The notes below the pieces were generated by a model. It worked only from the letters and a program-made list of their open reading frames with translations, was not told the DNA's origin and did no database searches. A program made the position numbers and the translations under genes. Of a DNA stretch of 27,017 nt, positions 15,860-23,451 are shown one piece after another. Each line of letters opens with the position of its first letter. Position 1 is the first letter of the stretch. Source of the DNA: CAG-882 sp050874385 (GTDB lineage: Bacteria > Bacillota > Clostridia > Lachnospirales > Lachnospiraceae); NCBI GenBank assembly GCA_050874385.1, contig JBNMKO010000044.1, positions 1-27,017 of the forward strand, given 5' to 3'.

Positions 15860-17704
15860 TTATTTTTCGGTGTAATATTGTGCCTGCGCCATGTAAAGCT
15901 TGTAATATCCCCCGCGAAGCTTAATAAGCTCATCATGCGTTCCGCTCTCAGCTATATTTCCATCGTCGAGCACAACAATCTTATCACAGAATTTACAACT
16001 GCTCATTCTATGCGATATGTATATTGAAGTCTTATCTCCCACAAGCTCATTGAAATTCTCATAGATTTCAGCCTCTGCAAGAGGGTCAAGCGCCGCCGTG
16101 GGCTCATCAAGTATGACAAACGGTGCATCCTTGTAGAGCGCTCTAGCTATAGCCGCCTTCTGCGCCTCGCCTCCCGACAGGCTCTCACCGTCGGCGGTCT
16201 CATGGTCTATATAGGTGCGCACTCCGTTGTGCATTTTTGCCACGCGCTGTGTCAGCCCTACCTTGTCAAGCACTTCCTTAACACGCGCCTCGTCCACATT
16301 CTCCGAACCTGCAATATTCTCGTCAAGCGGAAAATTGAACAGCCTGAAATCCTGGAATACCACAGAAAATATTCTCATATATTCATCGTAATCATATTTT
16401 CCTATGTCAATCCCGTTTAGCGTAATCTGCCCTGAGGTCGGCTCATACATGCGAAGCAGAAGCTTTACCAAAGTTGTCTTTCCCGCACCGTTTCTTCCGA
16501 CAAGTGCAAGCTTCTCGCCTATTGTCAGCTTGAGGTTCAGATTTTTTATTATGAACTCGTCCGTCCCCGGATACGCAAACGACACGTTCCTAAATTCAAG
16601 CTCATACTCGTTGTCATCCCTCTTCTCGATTGGAAGTGTTCCGTCGTAGTGCATATTCGGTCTGTTTATGAACTCCTCATACAGACTAAGATACTCATTG
16701 CTGTACGATATTGTTATTTTTTTATCAATCATGCTTCTTATGCCGTCCATCATCGTTATTATCGCCCCGGCATACATGATAACCTCACCTGTCGACACGC
16801 TCCCGGCTACAGCCTTAATCGCAATATAAGAGTAAGTTATGCCTGCCAAAAGCTGTAACATGAACGCCACAAAGCCCCTCAATTTTCCGTTTTGCACCGC
16901 TATATTCTCAAAAGCCGCCCTCGTCGTGAGCATCTGCCTGTTTCTCTTTACGATATAATCCGCAAGATTGTACATTCTGATATCCTGCGCATTGCTCTCG
17001 GACATAGCCACACTCCCCCAGTACGCCGCGAGCGCATTTACCTTTTCATTTTCCTTGTTGGCTTTCAAATATATCTCCCCGAGATACTCCGACACTTTGC
17101 GCCCCACTGTCAGGATGCCTGCGAAAGCTGCTGCCAACACACATGTGCTTATAATAAACACGAACACGTTCTCATTTGTGAAATCCGACTTTGCAAGCAG
17201 AACCCCCACAAAAATAACCGAAAACACAACCTGCCCTGCATTTATGAAAAAGCCGTAAATGTTCTCAAGCTGATAATCGATGCCGCCGTGTCCGTTCTCG
17301 CTCTGTCTCACCCTCCTGAACGCATCCAAAGTCTCCTTCTTCTCAAGCTCCTCATACTCAAAAGCGAACACTTTCTTTGCCGTCCTCTTTTTTGTCTCCT
17401 CCTCACTAGGAAGCTTATAAAAATCAAACGCCTGCTTTGAAAGTCTTGATACAAGTGTAACCACAAATACAGCCACAACAAGCCTTATCACATACGCTGT
17501 TGCGATGTCATAGTTTTGTGCGATGAGCGCGTTGATTATCCCGGCATAAAGAAAACTGTTGATGTAGGCAACCGCCGCCGCGCTAAATGTCCCGGCGACA
17601 AGCACAAGCTTCATCATCGGCAGACCTTTCGCCTGAAACATGCAGTAGTTCCACATATCTTTTATGCTCATATTTTTAGCCCTGTCTTTTGACTGTCCGC
17701 TCAT
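15860..17704 (-). CDS. ABC exporter half-transporter (membrane plus ATPase), second subunit
   Basis: In this 614-residue protein, about residues 30-325 form a six-helix exporter-type membrane domain. The C-terminal ATPase carries Walker A GRNGAGKTT (403-411), the Q-loop QDF (451), signature LSGGE (509-513), Walker B FVILDEPTAALDP (529-541) and H565 in SHR. All ATPase residues are present. The start ATG overlaps the stop of the other half-transporter gene as ATGA, so a heterodimer is likely. There is no C39 peptidase domain. The substrate (peptide, antibiotic or lipid) is unknown. It lies downstream of a LytTR two-component pair, a setting often seen for peptide or antimicrobial export. Confidence 0.93.
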   Translation of the reverse strand: MSGQSKDRAKNMSIKDMWNYCMFQAKGLPMMKLVLVAGTFSAAAVAYINSFLYAGIINALIAQNYDIATAYVIRLVVAVFVVTLVSRLSKQAFDFYKLPSEEETKKRTAKKVFAFEYEELEKKETLDAFRRVRQSENGHGGIDYQLENIYGFFINAGQVVFSVIFVGVLLAKSDFTNENVFVFIISTCVLAAAFAGILTVGRKVSEYLGEIYLKANKENEKVNALAAYWGSVAMSESNAQDIRMYNLADYIVKRNRQMLTTRAAFENIAVQNGKLRGFVAFMLQLLAGITYSYIAIKAVAGSVSTGEVIMYAGAIITMMDGIRSMIDKKITISYSNEYLSLYEEFINRPNMHYDGTLPIEKRDDNEYELEFRNVSFAYPGTDEFIIKNLNLKLTIGEKLALVGRNGAGKTTLVKLLLRMYEPTSGQITLNGIDIGKYDYDEYMRIFSVVFQDFRLFNFPLDENIAGSENVDEARVKEVLDKVGLTQRVAKMHNGVRTYIDHETADGESLSGGEAQKAAIARALYKDAPFVILDEPTAALDPLAEAEIYENFNELVGDKTSIYISHRMSSCKFCDKIVVLDDGNIAESGTHDELIKLRGGYYKLYMAQAQYYTEK

Positions 17705-19539
17705 ATTTTTGCGCCTCCATTCTCCTGCTTATCCCTATAATATTTGCTCTGAACTTCAAAAAGCTGTGCGTACAGACCATTTTTTTGCATAAGTTCATCG
17801 TGTGTTCCCTGCTCCCTGACACATCCATTCTCGAGAAGAATTATGCCATCGCAGAACCTTGTGGACGCAAGGCGGTGCGATATGAAAAGCATACTTTTAT
17901 CTTTTAGCGTCGAATTATAACTTTCGTACACCTCATTCTCCGCTATCGCATCAAGCGCCGCTGTCGGCTCATCGAGCAAAACAAGCTTTGGTCTCCTGTA
18001 CAGAACCCTCGCAAGAAAAAGCTTCTGATATTCACCGCCCGACAGACTTATTCCATCCTCCGAGATATCCTTTCCAAGATATGTCCATATTCCTTTCTCA
18101 AGCGATGCAATCTTTTTTGCAAGTCCCGCTTTTTCAAGCACTTCCTTAACCATCACCTCGTCAATCTCCTCTTTTAGAGCCACATTGTCTGCTATCGTGC
18201 AAGACAGCGAAAGCGGTTTTTGTGAGATTGCGGCAATATTTTCGTTATACCTTGCAAGATTAAGTTTTCTTGTGTCCACACCATTTATATAGACTATTCC
18301 TTTTGTAGGCATATAAAGCCCCGCCATAAGCTTTGAAATTGTGGACTTTCCCGCCCCGTTAAGCCCCACAAGCGCGATATGTTCGCCATTTGTAAGCTTA
18401 AATGATACATCATGCAGCACATCCTTGTCAGTCCCCGGATATCTGTAACACACATGGTCAAACTCGACATCTATGTTGTCAAAATTATTCTCAGGGACAA
18501 CACCTTTATCCTCCAGCCCTTTTTTTAGGTCAAGTCCCTCCCTATAATTGTCAACCCTGTGGCTGTTAAGCCGGCACTCGGAGTAGGTTCTTGTTATCTG
18601 TGACACCCAAGCGGCAAAACCACCGACAAGTCCGAGGTAAAATACGAACTCTCCTATCTGCATGCCGCTCTTTAGCTGCTCTATCAGATAGAGATAGCAG
18701 ACAAGGTCGCGTACCGCCGCGAGGACAAGCTCAACAATATCCGCCGCCATTCTAGCCGCATAATATGGTCTGTTAGCACGCCTGCTGTCCTTGATAGCCT
18801 TGTCATATTTTCCTATAAGCCAGTCAGACAGCCCGAACACCCTTATATCCTTGCCACCTGCCGTGTCATCGACAAGATTATCTATATACCTCGCAACCCT
18901 TGCGTTTCCCGCAATTCTCTCCTCAGCCTTTATATTGACCTTATTGGAAATCTCGGACGCTACCGCACTTATGAACGCCATGAGCAAAAGCAAAAGCATA
19001 AGCCGCACATTTATTCCGCCCACGATAAAAGCGTACACGATAAGTCCCAGCACATTTGTCAAAAGAGCCTCAAAATTTCTAATCATGCCCTCCGTCCCTT
19101 GGAGATTTCCCGACACGGCATCAAGCGCTTTCTCAAGCTTATTTCTCACTTTATCATTCTCGTAATCCTCAAGCGATATGTCGAGAAGCTTTCTGTATAT
19201 CCCAAAGAAATAATATGAAAGTCTCATAAACACAAATCTGTTGGTATTTCTTCTCTGCACATAGGTGTAAAGCCACGCCGTAAGTCCGTACACCGCGAAC
19301 AAACTCATGGTCATCCCGATTATAACGGGAAGCGACATCCCATCGCCGAGCATTGACACCACAGCCGAACTCGCCGCCGAGGCAATTATCGGCATCGCCA
19401 CAAAAGTGACCGCCTCAAGAAGCATCATCACCGGATAAACCGGGTTCTCCCTGAATACATCCGCAAACAGAAAAATAAAATTGTCAAGCATACTGTGCCT
19501 GCTTTTCTGCCGCTTTTCTTTCTCAATCTTTTTTTCCAT
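17701..19539 (-). CDS. ABC exporter half-transporter (membrane plus ATPase), first subunit
   Basis: This 612-residue protein has a charged N-terminus (MEKKIEKEKRQKSR), an exporter membrane domain at about 33-320, and an ATPase with Walker A GLNGAGKST (392-400), Q440, LSGGE (499-503), LVLLDEPTAALD (519-530) and H555. The frame is open to 19641, but ATG 19539 has TAGGAGA at a good distance; the extra upstream codons cover a terminator hairpin. It differs from its partner throughout, so the pair is a heterodimer rather than a duplication. The 101-base gap from the kinase gene contains a terminator and perhaps a separate promoter. Confidence 0.92.
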   Translation of the reverse strand: MEKKIEKEKRQKSRHSMLDNFIFLFADVFRENPVYPVMMLLEAVTFVAMPIIASAASSAVVSMLGDGMSLPVIIGMTMSLFAVYGLTAWLYTYVQRRNTNRFVFMRLSYYFFGIYRKLLDISLEDYENDKVRNKLEKALDAVSGNLQGTEGMIRNFEALLTNVLGLIVYAFIVGGINVRLMLLLLLMAFISAVASEISNKVNIKAEERIAGNARVARYIDNLVDDTAGGKDIRVFGLSDWLIGKYDKAIKDSRRANRPYYAARMAADIVELVLAAVRDLVCYLYLIEQLKSGMQIGEFVFYLGLVGGFAAWVSQITRTYSECRLNSHRVDNYREGLDLKKGLEDKGVVPENNFDNIDVEFDHVCYRYPGTDKDVLHDVSFKLTNGEHIALVGLNGAGKSTISKLMAGLYMPTKGIVYINGVDTRKLNLARYNENIAAISQKPLSLSCTIADNVALKEEIDEVMVKEVLEKAGLAKKIASLEKGIWTYLGKDISEDGISLSGGEYQKLFLARVLYRRPKLVLLDEPTAALDAIAENEVYESYNSTLKDKSMLFISHRLASTRFCDGIILLENGCVREQGTHDELMQKNGLYAQLFEVQSKYYRDKQENGGAKI

Positions 19540-19597
19540 AGCACATCTCCTAAGCTTTTTTCTGTTCACATAGTAGCAGATTTTTCCCGCAAAACCT

Positions 19598-19628
19598 AAA
19601 AAATGCACGAACTGTAAAAATTCGTGCA
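19598..19628 (-). terminator. Rho-independent terminator between sensor kinase and ABC genes
   Basis: On the minus strand TGCACGAA (19621-19628 side) pairs perfectly with TTCGTGCA (19604-19611 side) over a 9-base loop, followed by TTTTTT (19598-19603). It lies just after the kinase stop codon, so it could end the kinase transcript or set a low level of read-through into the transporter genes. Confidence 0.8.
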
Positions 19629-19640
19629 CAAGTGGAAACA

Positions 19641-20363
19641 TTATAGCGGCAGCATTATTTCCGTTACGAACACTCCCGGCTCATTCTTCCTATTAATATA
19701 TCCATCATATTTTTCAACAATATTGTTAATTCTCTTTAACCCATGCCCATGGTCGCCGCGCTTGTTGGAAATGTACTCATCGTCAAGCTTTCTTGCCACC
19801 TCGTTTGTAGCATTTGTGACCGATATGTATAACTGCTCCTTAAATGTCGCAATATACAATCTCAAAAACTGCTCATCCTTTTGAAGCTTCCTGCACGCCT
19901 CAACAGCATTGTCAATAAGATTTCCGATAAGCACGCACAAATCAATATCCGAAATAGCAAGATTTTTCGGGATAACCGCCTTGTAATCGCATCGTATACC
20001 ATTTTCTAGTGCAAGGGAAATCTTCGCATTCAAAATGGCATCAACATTTAAGTTTCCCGTATCAAAAAGAAGCCTGATATCATCTAAATCGACCTCAAGA
20101 TTGTCGAGATATCTTCTCGCCTCGGCGATATTGTCCTTTGCAAGGTACGCCTTAATCGACTGCATGTGATTGTGGTAGTCATGCCGCCACCCCCTCATGG
20201 TCATGTAAATGTTCTGTACCTCCTGCATCTCGTTGGACATAAGCTTGTTCTGGTACTCAATCAGACTTCTCTCATAATGCCTCTTGGCAATGCGGCTCAC
20301 AAAAAATGTCATAAGCAGAACAAACAACGCCGCTATTATTGCTGCAATAATATATATTTTCAT
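19641..20363 (-). CDS. AgrC-like GHKL sensor histidine kinase with one membrane helix
   Basis: In this 240-residue protein the N-terminus is one hydrophobic helix (about 3-23). A short linker leads to the phospho-acceptor motif WRHDYHNHMQ (H61) of the AgrC/LytS-type kinases. The ATP-binding GHKL part has the N-box NLIDNAVEA (148-156) and G-box HGHGLKRINNI (205-215). There is no separate sensing domain. The open frame extends to 20450, but those codons come from the repeat at 20391-20448; ATG 20363 has GAAGGA before it and is preferred. Its partner is the LytTR regulator upstream. With so short a sensor region the signal probably arrives through the membrane or from another protein such as the ABC transporter; that is inferred. 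Confidence 0.9.
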   Translation of the reverse strand: MKIYIIAAIIAALFVLLMTFFVSRIAKRHYERSLIEYQNKLMSNEMQEVQNIYMTMRGWRHDYHNHMQSIKAYLAKDNIAEARRYLDNLEVDLDDIRLLFDTGNLNVDAILNAKISLALENGIRCDYKAVIPKNLAISDIDLCVLIGNLIDNAVEACRKLQKDEQFLRLYIATFKEQLYISVTNATNEVARKLDDEYISNKRGDHGHGLKRINNIVEKYDGYINRKNEPGVFVTEIMLPL

Positions 20364-20390
20364 GTTTTCCTTCTCATTTACGATAATATT

Positions 20391-20448
20391 GTGAAAATAT
20401 ATCCAAGACAGTAAAATACACTGCCTAAGATGTATTACTATTTCGCAC
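20391..20448. repeat. long imperfect palindrome, copy B of a dispersed element
   Basis: Read on the minus strand it begins GTGCGAAATAGTAATACATC (from 20448) and aligns with the whole of 4639-4699. The first 29 bases differ at one position, and the second arm has a few more changes (TTGGATATAT for TTAGATGTAT). It lies between the response-regulator and kinase genes. Confidence 0.75.
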
Positions 20449-20473
20449 AAAAAATCAGCATTTTTTATTGCTG
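20449..20473 (-). terminator. weak terminator-like hairpin after the response regulator gene
   Basis: On the minus strand CAGCA, an AT-only loop, and TGCTG are followed by ATTTTTT. The stem is only 5 bp, so it is probably leaky. It adjoins repeat copy B. Confidence 0.4.
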
Positions 20474-20525
20474 TTAAGATTAGTTCGTTAAAACTTATGC
20501 TTCATGGCAACGCTCTAAAACCGTT

Positions 20526-21275
20526 TCATGGTCGCAAGTTGTGCTGTATGAATGCCCTGTTAAGCTCCTCGTACATTCCGCGGCTCACACAGAGTTCCTG
20601 TCCGCCTTTAAGCCTGCACACTTCCCTTCCAATCCGCACAAGCTTGTCAATATTCACAGCCGCGCTCCTGTGGCATTTCACAAAAAAATTCCTGCCGCCG
20701 TCGTCATCATTCATGCCTTTTCGCTTGCTCACATTGAGGAGACCTAAAACATCCTTGAAACTCTCCTTCACGGTAAACTGCTCATTTTCACAAAAAACCG
20801 TGGTGTAGTGACCGTTTACTTCCACATAGAGTATGTCAGACTTGTCTATCTTGCGTTTTTCCCCTGAAACCTCAAGTATCACATACTCCGCCGCATTGTC
20901 AACCTGTGCGCTAACGCAGTCAAGCAGTTCCTTTAACTTGTCCGCCGTCACGGGCTTCATAATATATCTGAAAGCCTCAACCTCATAGCCCCTAAACACA
21001 TAATCCGCATCCGAGGTTATGAACGCAATTCTAACTTTCCTGTCCGTCCGCCTTATTCTCTCAGCGAGTGAAAATCCATCCATGCCGCTCATCGATATGT
21101 CAAGCAGTATCAAATCATATGCAAACTGCCCCTCCTCCGCCTCAAACAGAAATTCCTCCGCGCTATCGTACAAATCAATCTCACAGGAAGTATCACACTG
21201 CACGCCCCAATTTTTAATCATATCCGACACATATTCTGCCTGTGCCGCCTCGTCCTCACAATATGCTATTCTCAC
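20526..21275 (-). CDS. LytTR-family response regulator
   Basis: This 249-residue protein has a receiver domain first: acidic pocket E7/D8, phospho-acceptor D59 in LILLDISMSG and K107 in IMKPVT. A C-terminal LytTR DNA-binding domain follows (KSDILYVEVNGHYTTVFCEN; later VKCHRSAAVNIDKLVRI). A Gly/Asp-rich insertion (SKRKGMNDDDGGRNFF) sits in the LytTR domain before the FVKCHRS strand. The start is GTG 21275, preceded by GGAGGAAAA and giving the standard RIAYCEDE beginning; the frame is open to 21299 without such a site. The kinase gene follows after 162 bases. The likely targets are its own operon and the ABC genes. Confidence 0.92.
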   Translation of the reverse strand: MRIAYCEDEAAQAEYVSDMIKNWGVQCDTSCEIDLYDSAEEFLFEAEEGQFAYDLILLDISMSGMDGFSLAERIRRTDRKVRIAFITSDADYVFRGYEVEAFRYIMKPVTADKLKELLDCVSAQVDNAAEYVILEVSGEKRKIDKSDILYVEVNGHYTTVFCENEQFTVKESFKDVLGLLNVSKRKGMNDDDGGRNFFVKCHRSAAVNIDKLVRIGREVCRLKGGQELCVSRGMYEELNRAFIQHNLRP

Positions 21276-21332
21276 TTTTCCTCCAAAAAAACAATACAAT
21301 ATTTCAAAATGATGATGTGGTGATGCAAAAGC

Positions 21333-21716
21333 TTAAACAGTGATTTCAATTTGATTTCCTTCGATTGCAACAATACAGCTTTCGTAATATCCATCTCCAG
21401 TTGTTCTTGGACCACTGATAACTTCATATCCATCCGTCTTCAGCTCTTGCGTCAAAGCATCTACCTTTTCCTTGCTGCCTAAACTGAATGCGACGTGCGC
21501 ATATCCTGTGCGGGCAAGTTCCTTGGGTAAATCCGGCATTTCCGGCTTATTCATAATTTCAATTCTTGCACCATCATCAAATGAGAGGAAATACGAACTA
21601 AAATTCGTTATAGGATTATGATATCCATCATTTGATTTTGCACCAAGATACTTTATAAAGAAGCTGCGAGCTTCTTCCAAATTATTTACATACAGAGCAA
21701 TATGTTCTATTTTCAT
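21333..21716 (-). CDS. VOC-family (glyoxalase/dioxygenase-like) protein
   Basis: This 127-residue protein has two beta-alpha-beta-beta-beta modules. It opens KIEHIALYVNNLEEARSFFI, the usual glyoxalase start, and ends EGNQIEITV. Candidate metal ligands are H5, E53, H74 and E124, so a metal-binding site seems intact. Members include lactoylglutathione lyases, bleomycin- or fosfomycin-type resistance proteins and unassigned proteins; the substrate is not decidable here. GGAGGT lies directly before the ATG, with a strong promoter upstream. The response-regulator gene starts 57 bases after its stop with no clear terminator between, so co-transcription is possible. Confidence 0.87.
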   Translation of the reverse strand: MKIEHIALYVNNLEEARSFFIKYLGAKSNDGYHNPITNFSSYFLSFDDGARIEIMNKPEMPDLPKELARTGYAHVAFSLGSKEKVDALTQELKTDGYEVISGPRTTGDGYYESCIVAIEGNQIEITV

Positions 21717-21749
21717 ATCTTACCTCCACAAATTCCGACTCACATTTTA

Positions 21750-21779
21750 ATTATATCAACCCACACCATTATTTGACAA
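21750..21779 (-). promoter_or_regulatory. promoter of the VOC-protein gene (and possibly the two-component genes)
   Basis: On the minus strand TTGTCA (21774-21779), an 18-base spacer and a perfect TATAAT (21750-21755) lie about 35 bases before the VOC ATG. Confidence 0.7.
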
Positions 21780-21790
21780 CTTATTTCCAA

Positions 21791-21816
21791 CAAAAATGGA
21801 GGCTTTTATGCCTCCA
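21791..21816 (-). terminator. Rho-independent terminator of the OYE-family gene
   Basis: TGGAGGC (21810-21816 side on the minus strand) pairs perfectly with GCCTCCA over a 6-base loop, followed by TTTTTG. It lies 16 bases after the stop of the oxidoreductase gene. Confidence 0.85.
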
Positions 21817-21831
21817 CCGTTAATAAGACCA

Positions 21832-22830
21832 TTAGAATCTGTTTTTTCTTGGTAATTTTCCATATTTCTGTGGTGTCAATGCACAGCGGTATCCATAGGT
21901 ACTCATACACATTCCACAGGAAACACATGCTGCTTTTTGGGTATTGCCTTCTTTCCAGCGGTTTGGAAGATTTTCTTCCCGAATCAATGGACGTGACATT
22001 CCAAAATACTCCACTCCATACTCATTTAAGAGCAAATTCAATTTATCATACTCACGATGTCCGCCAGTCAAAATGACAGGGACATTTAACACTTGCTGTA
22101 AAATCGGTACAAAATCAGAATAGTATCCTTCATATTCAATAGAACTTATTCCTGCATCAACTAATAACTTACAGGTTTCTAGCATATCCCGTGGTGACAT
22201 ATCTCCGGCACTGATTTTTATGGAAACCGGAATATGTCCTGCTTCTTCCTTTATTCCATTTATGATATCTGCAATCACCTTAGACCTTCCGGCAACCGAA
22301 CCGCCATACGCATCCTTGCGGTGATTACTGGAAGATTTCATAAATTCACTTAATACAAATCCATGACATCCATGAAGCTGAACCCCGTCAAAGCCTGCTT
22401 CCTTTGCTCTTTTTGCGGCACTGACAAATTTCTGTATCACCTCTTTTACATCCTCCGAGGTCATCTGGTCAATGCCAAGCCTTGTATAACTTCCGTCTGG
22501 ATTTTTTCGCTGATAAATTCCTAAAGCAAGCTGCGGCATTATTGCTGCCCCATATTTATGTACTTCATCAACCAGATGACGATATTCCAGAATAAGCCCG
22601 TCATCATGTAAACGAAGCAGCCCATCATTAAAATGGTCCACTGGTGCTACGCTGGTAAAACTTGTGATAATCAAACCTGTACCGCCTTTTGCCAGTCCCT
22701 GATAAATATCCAATAAATCATCCGGAATATGTCCTTCCGGGTCAGCTAGATTTTCCCCTGTAGCTGACCGCACCAGACGGTTTCTCATGTGAATACCACC
22801 CATCATTGTTTCGTCAAATAATGTTTTCAT
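21832..22830 (-). CDS. NADH:flavin oxidoreductase, Old Yellow Enzyme family, with C-terminal Cys cluster
   Basis: This 332-residue protein is an FMN-binding TIM barrel of the OYE/2,4-dienoyl-CoA reductase type. It opens LFDETMMGGIHMRNRLVRSA. The substrate-site His pair H153/H156 is in QLHGCHGFVLSEFM, and the sequence continues as SNHRKDAYGGSVAGRSKV, a strong family signature. The C-terminus carries CVSCGMCMSTYGYRC (C302, C305, C308, C316), suggesting an Fe-S cluster, but the protein ends soon after. It lacks the second FAD/NADH domain of the long BaiH/DCR forms. GGAGAA precedes the ATG. It is the last gene of a short operon divergent from a LysR gene, which suggests induction by an electrophilic or unsaturated substrate. 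Confidence 0.92.
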   Translation of the reverse strand: MKTLFDETMMGGIHMRNRLVRSATGENLADPEGHIPDDLLDIYQGLAKGGTGLIITSFTSVAPVDHFNDGLLRLHDDGLILEYRHLVDEVHKYGAAIMPQLALGIYQRKNPDGSYTRLGIDQMTSEDVKEVIQKFVSAAKRAKEAGFDGVQLHGCHGFVLSEFMKSSSNHRKDAYGGSVAGRSKVIADIINGIKEEAGHIPVSIKISAGDMSPRDMLETCKLLVDAGISSIEYEGYYSDFVPILQQVLNVPVILTGGHREYDKLNLLLNEYGVEYFGMSRPLIREENLPNRWKEGNTQKAACVSCGMCMSTYGYRCALTPQKYGKLPRKNRF

Positions 22831-22961
22831 TTCAGAATTTCTCCAATCAAATTTTTTATCTTCTTTTCTGTATCTGAACCGCCATTTCCATAGATTTCAA
22901 AAATGGATATGCAATTAAAATTTTCCCCTGCAATCTTTTCACTCTCCTTAAAACATACCAT
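22827..22961 (-). pseudogene. 44-codon ORF, possible C-terminal remnant of a flavodoxin-like protein
   Basis: The open frame runs from ATG 22961, which overlaps the end of the SnoaL-like gene by 14 bases, to a TGA that overlaps the oxidoreductase start (ATGA). The peptide contains NFNCISIFEIYGNGGSDTEK and ends IKNLIGEILK. That composition and the aromatic-Gly-Asn-Gly-Gly segment look like the end of a flavodoxin-type protein, but this rests on appearance alone. No good ribosome site precedes the ATG. It may instead be a real small protein or just a translated leader coupling the two genes. Confidence 0.35.
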
Positions 22962-23328
22962 TTTCATTAGCTGACTGTGTTGGTATTTCCTGAATCACAT
23001 CCCAGTGTTCGGCAATTTTATTACCTTCAAACCGAAAAATATCCATGCCAACAGCTTCTACCTTCCCCGGAGAAAGTGAAAAATGGATATGAGTAATCAC
23101 ACAATCTCCATCTACAAACAAGTGCAGGAAGGAGATTTTACGGTTGGGATATTCCAAATCAAGATCTGCCACATGACGCAATAATCCATCTCGTCCATCC
23201 TCCGCCTGTGGATTATGCTGTCTGTAATCCTTTAATAACAATTCTTCCGCGACCTCGCGATTGCCCTTTAATAAAACTTCACTATATAATTTTTTTACAG
23301 CTTCCTTTTTTTCTTCTTCATTCATCAT
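22948..23328 (-). CDS. SnoaL-like / NTF2-like protein
   Basis: This 126-residue single-domain protein has an alpha+beta-barrel fold. Family pattern residues are KDYRQHNPQAEDGRDGLLRH, FVDGDCVITHIHFS, VGMDIFRFEGNKIAEHWDVI and a C-terminus ending NENGMF. These match the predicted SnoaL-type group often annotated as nuclear transport factor 2 family. Members include polyketide cyclases and isomerases, but most have no known reaction. AAAGGAG precedes the first of two adjacent ATG codons. It is first in a minus-strand operon with the OYE-type enzyme, divergent from the LysR regulator, so the two may act on the same small molecule. Confidence 0.88.
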   Translation of the reverse strand: MMNEEEKKEAVKKLYSEVLLKGNREVAEELLLKDYRQHNPQAEDGRDGLLRHVADLDLEYPNRKISFLHLFVDGDCVITHIHFSLSPGKVEAVGMDIFRFEGNKIAEHWDVIQEIPTQSANENGMF

Positions 23329-23376
23329 CTTAATGCTCCTTTCATTATCTGTATTTCAATCTTAGCCTTTATCTAT

Positions 23377-23405
23377 TTGAAACAGAAGTCCAAACAAGCT
23401 ATAAT
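23377..23405 (+). promoter_or_regulatory. near-consensus promoter of the LysR gene
   Basis: TTGAAA (23377-23382), a 17-base spacer and a perfect TATAAT (23400-23405), about 45 bases before the ATG. Confidence 0.75.
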
Positions 23406-23409
23406 AGTA

Positions 23410-23425
23410 TAAGGTATAAACCTTA
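23410..23425. promoter_or_regulatory. inverted repeat at the LysR transcription start, candidate operator
   Basis: TAAGGT (23410-23415) and ACCTTA (23420-23425) form a perfect 6-bp inverted repeat with an ATAA centre. It lies directly after the -10 box of the LysR promoter, where self-repression by a LysR protein is common. No binding data exist; assigned by position and symmetry. Confidence 0.45.
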
Positions 23426-23451
23426 CACTAACCAAAAGAGAGATTTCATTC

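Noticed and set aside
15860..19539. Bacteriocin export system with precursor peptide
   Set aside because: No C39 peptidase domain in either ABC subunit, and no small ORF with a double-Gly leader was found in the gaps.
19540..19641. 34-residue N-terminal extension of the first ABC subunit
   Set aside because: Would be translated through the terminator hairpin; ATG 19539 has a good ribosome site.
20364..20450. N-terminal extension of the sensor kinase (MCEIVIHLRQ and onward)
   Set aside because: Codons come from repeat copy B; the same peptide-like string appears from copy A in a non-coding place. ATG 20363 has a proper ribosome site.
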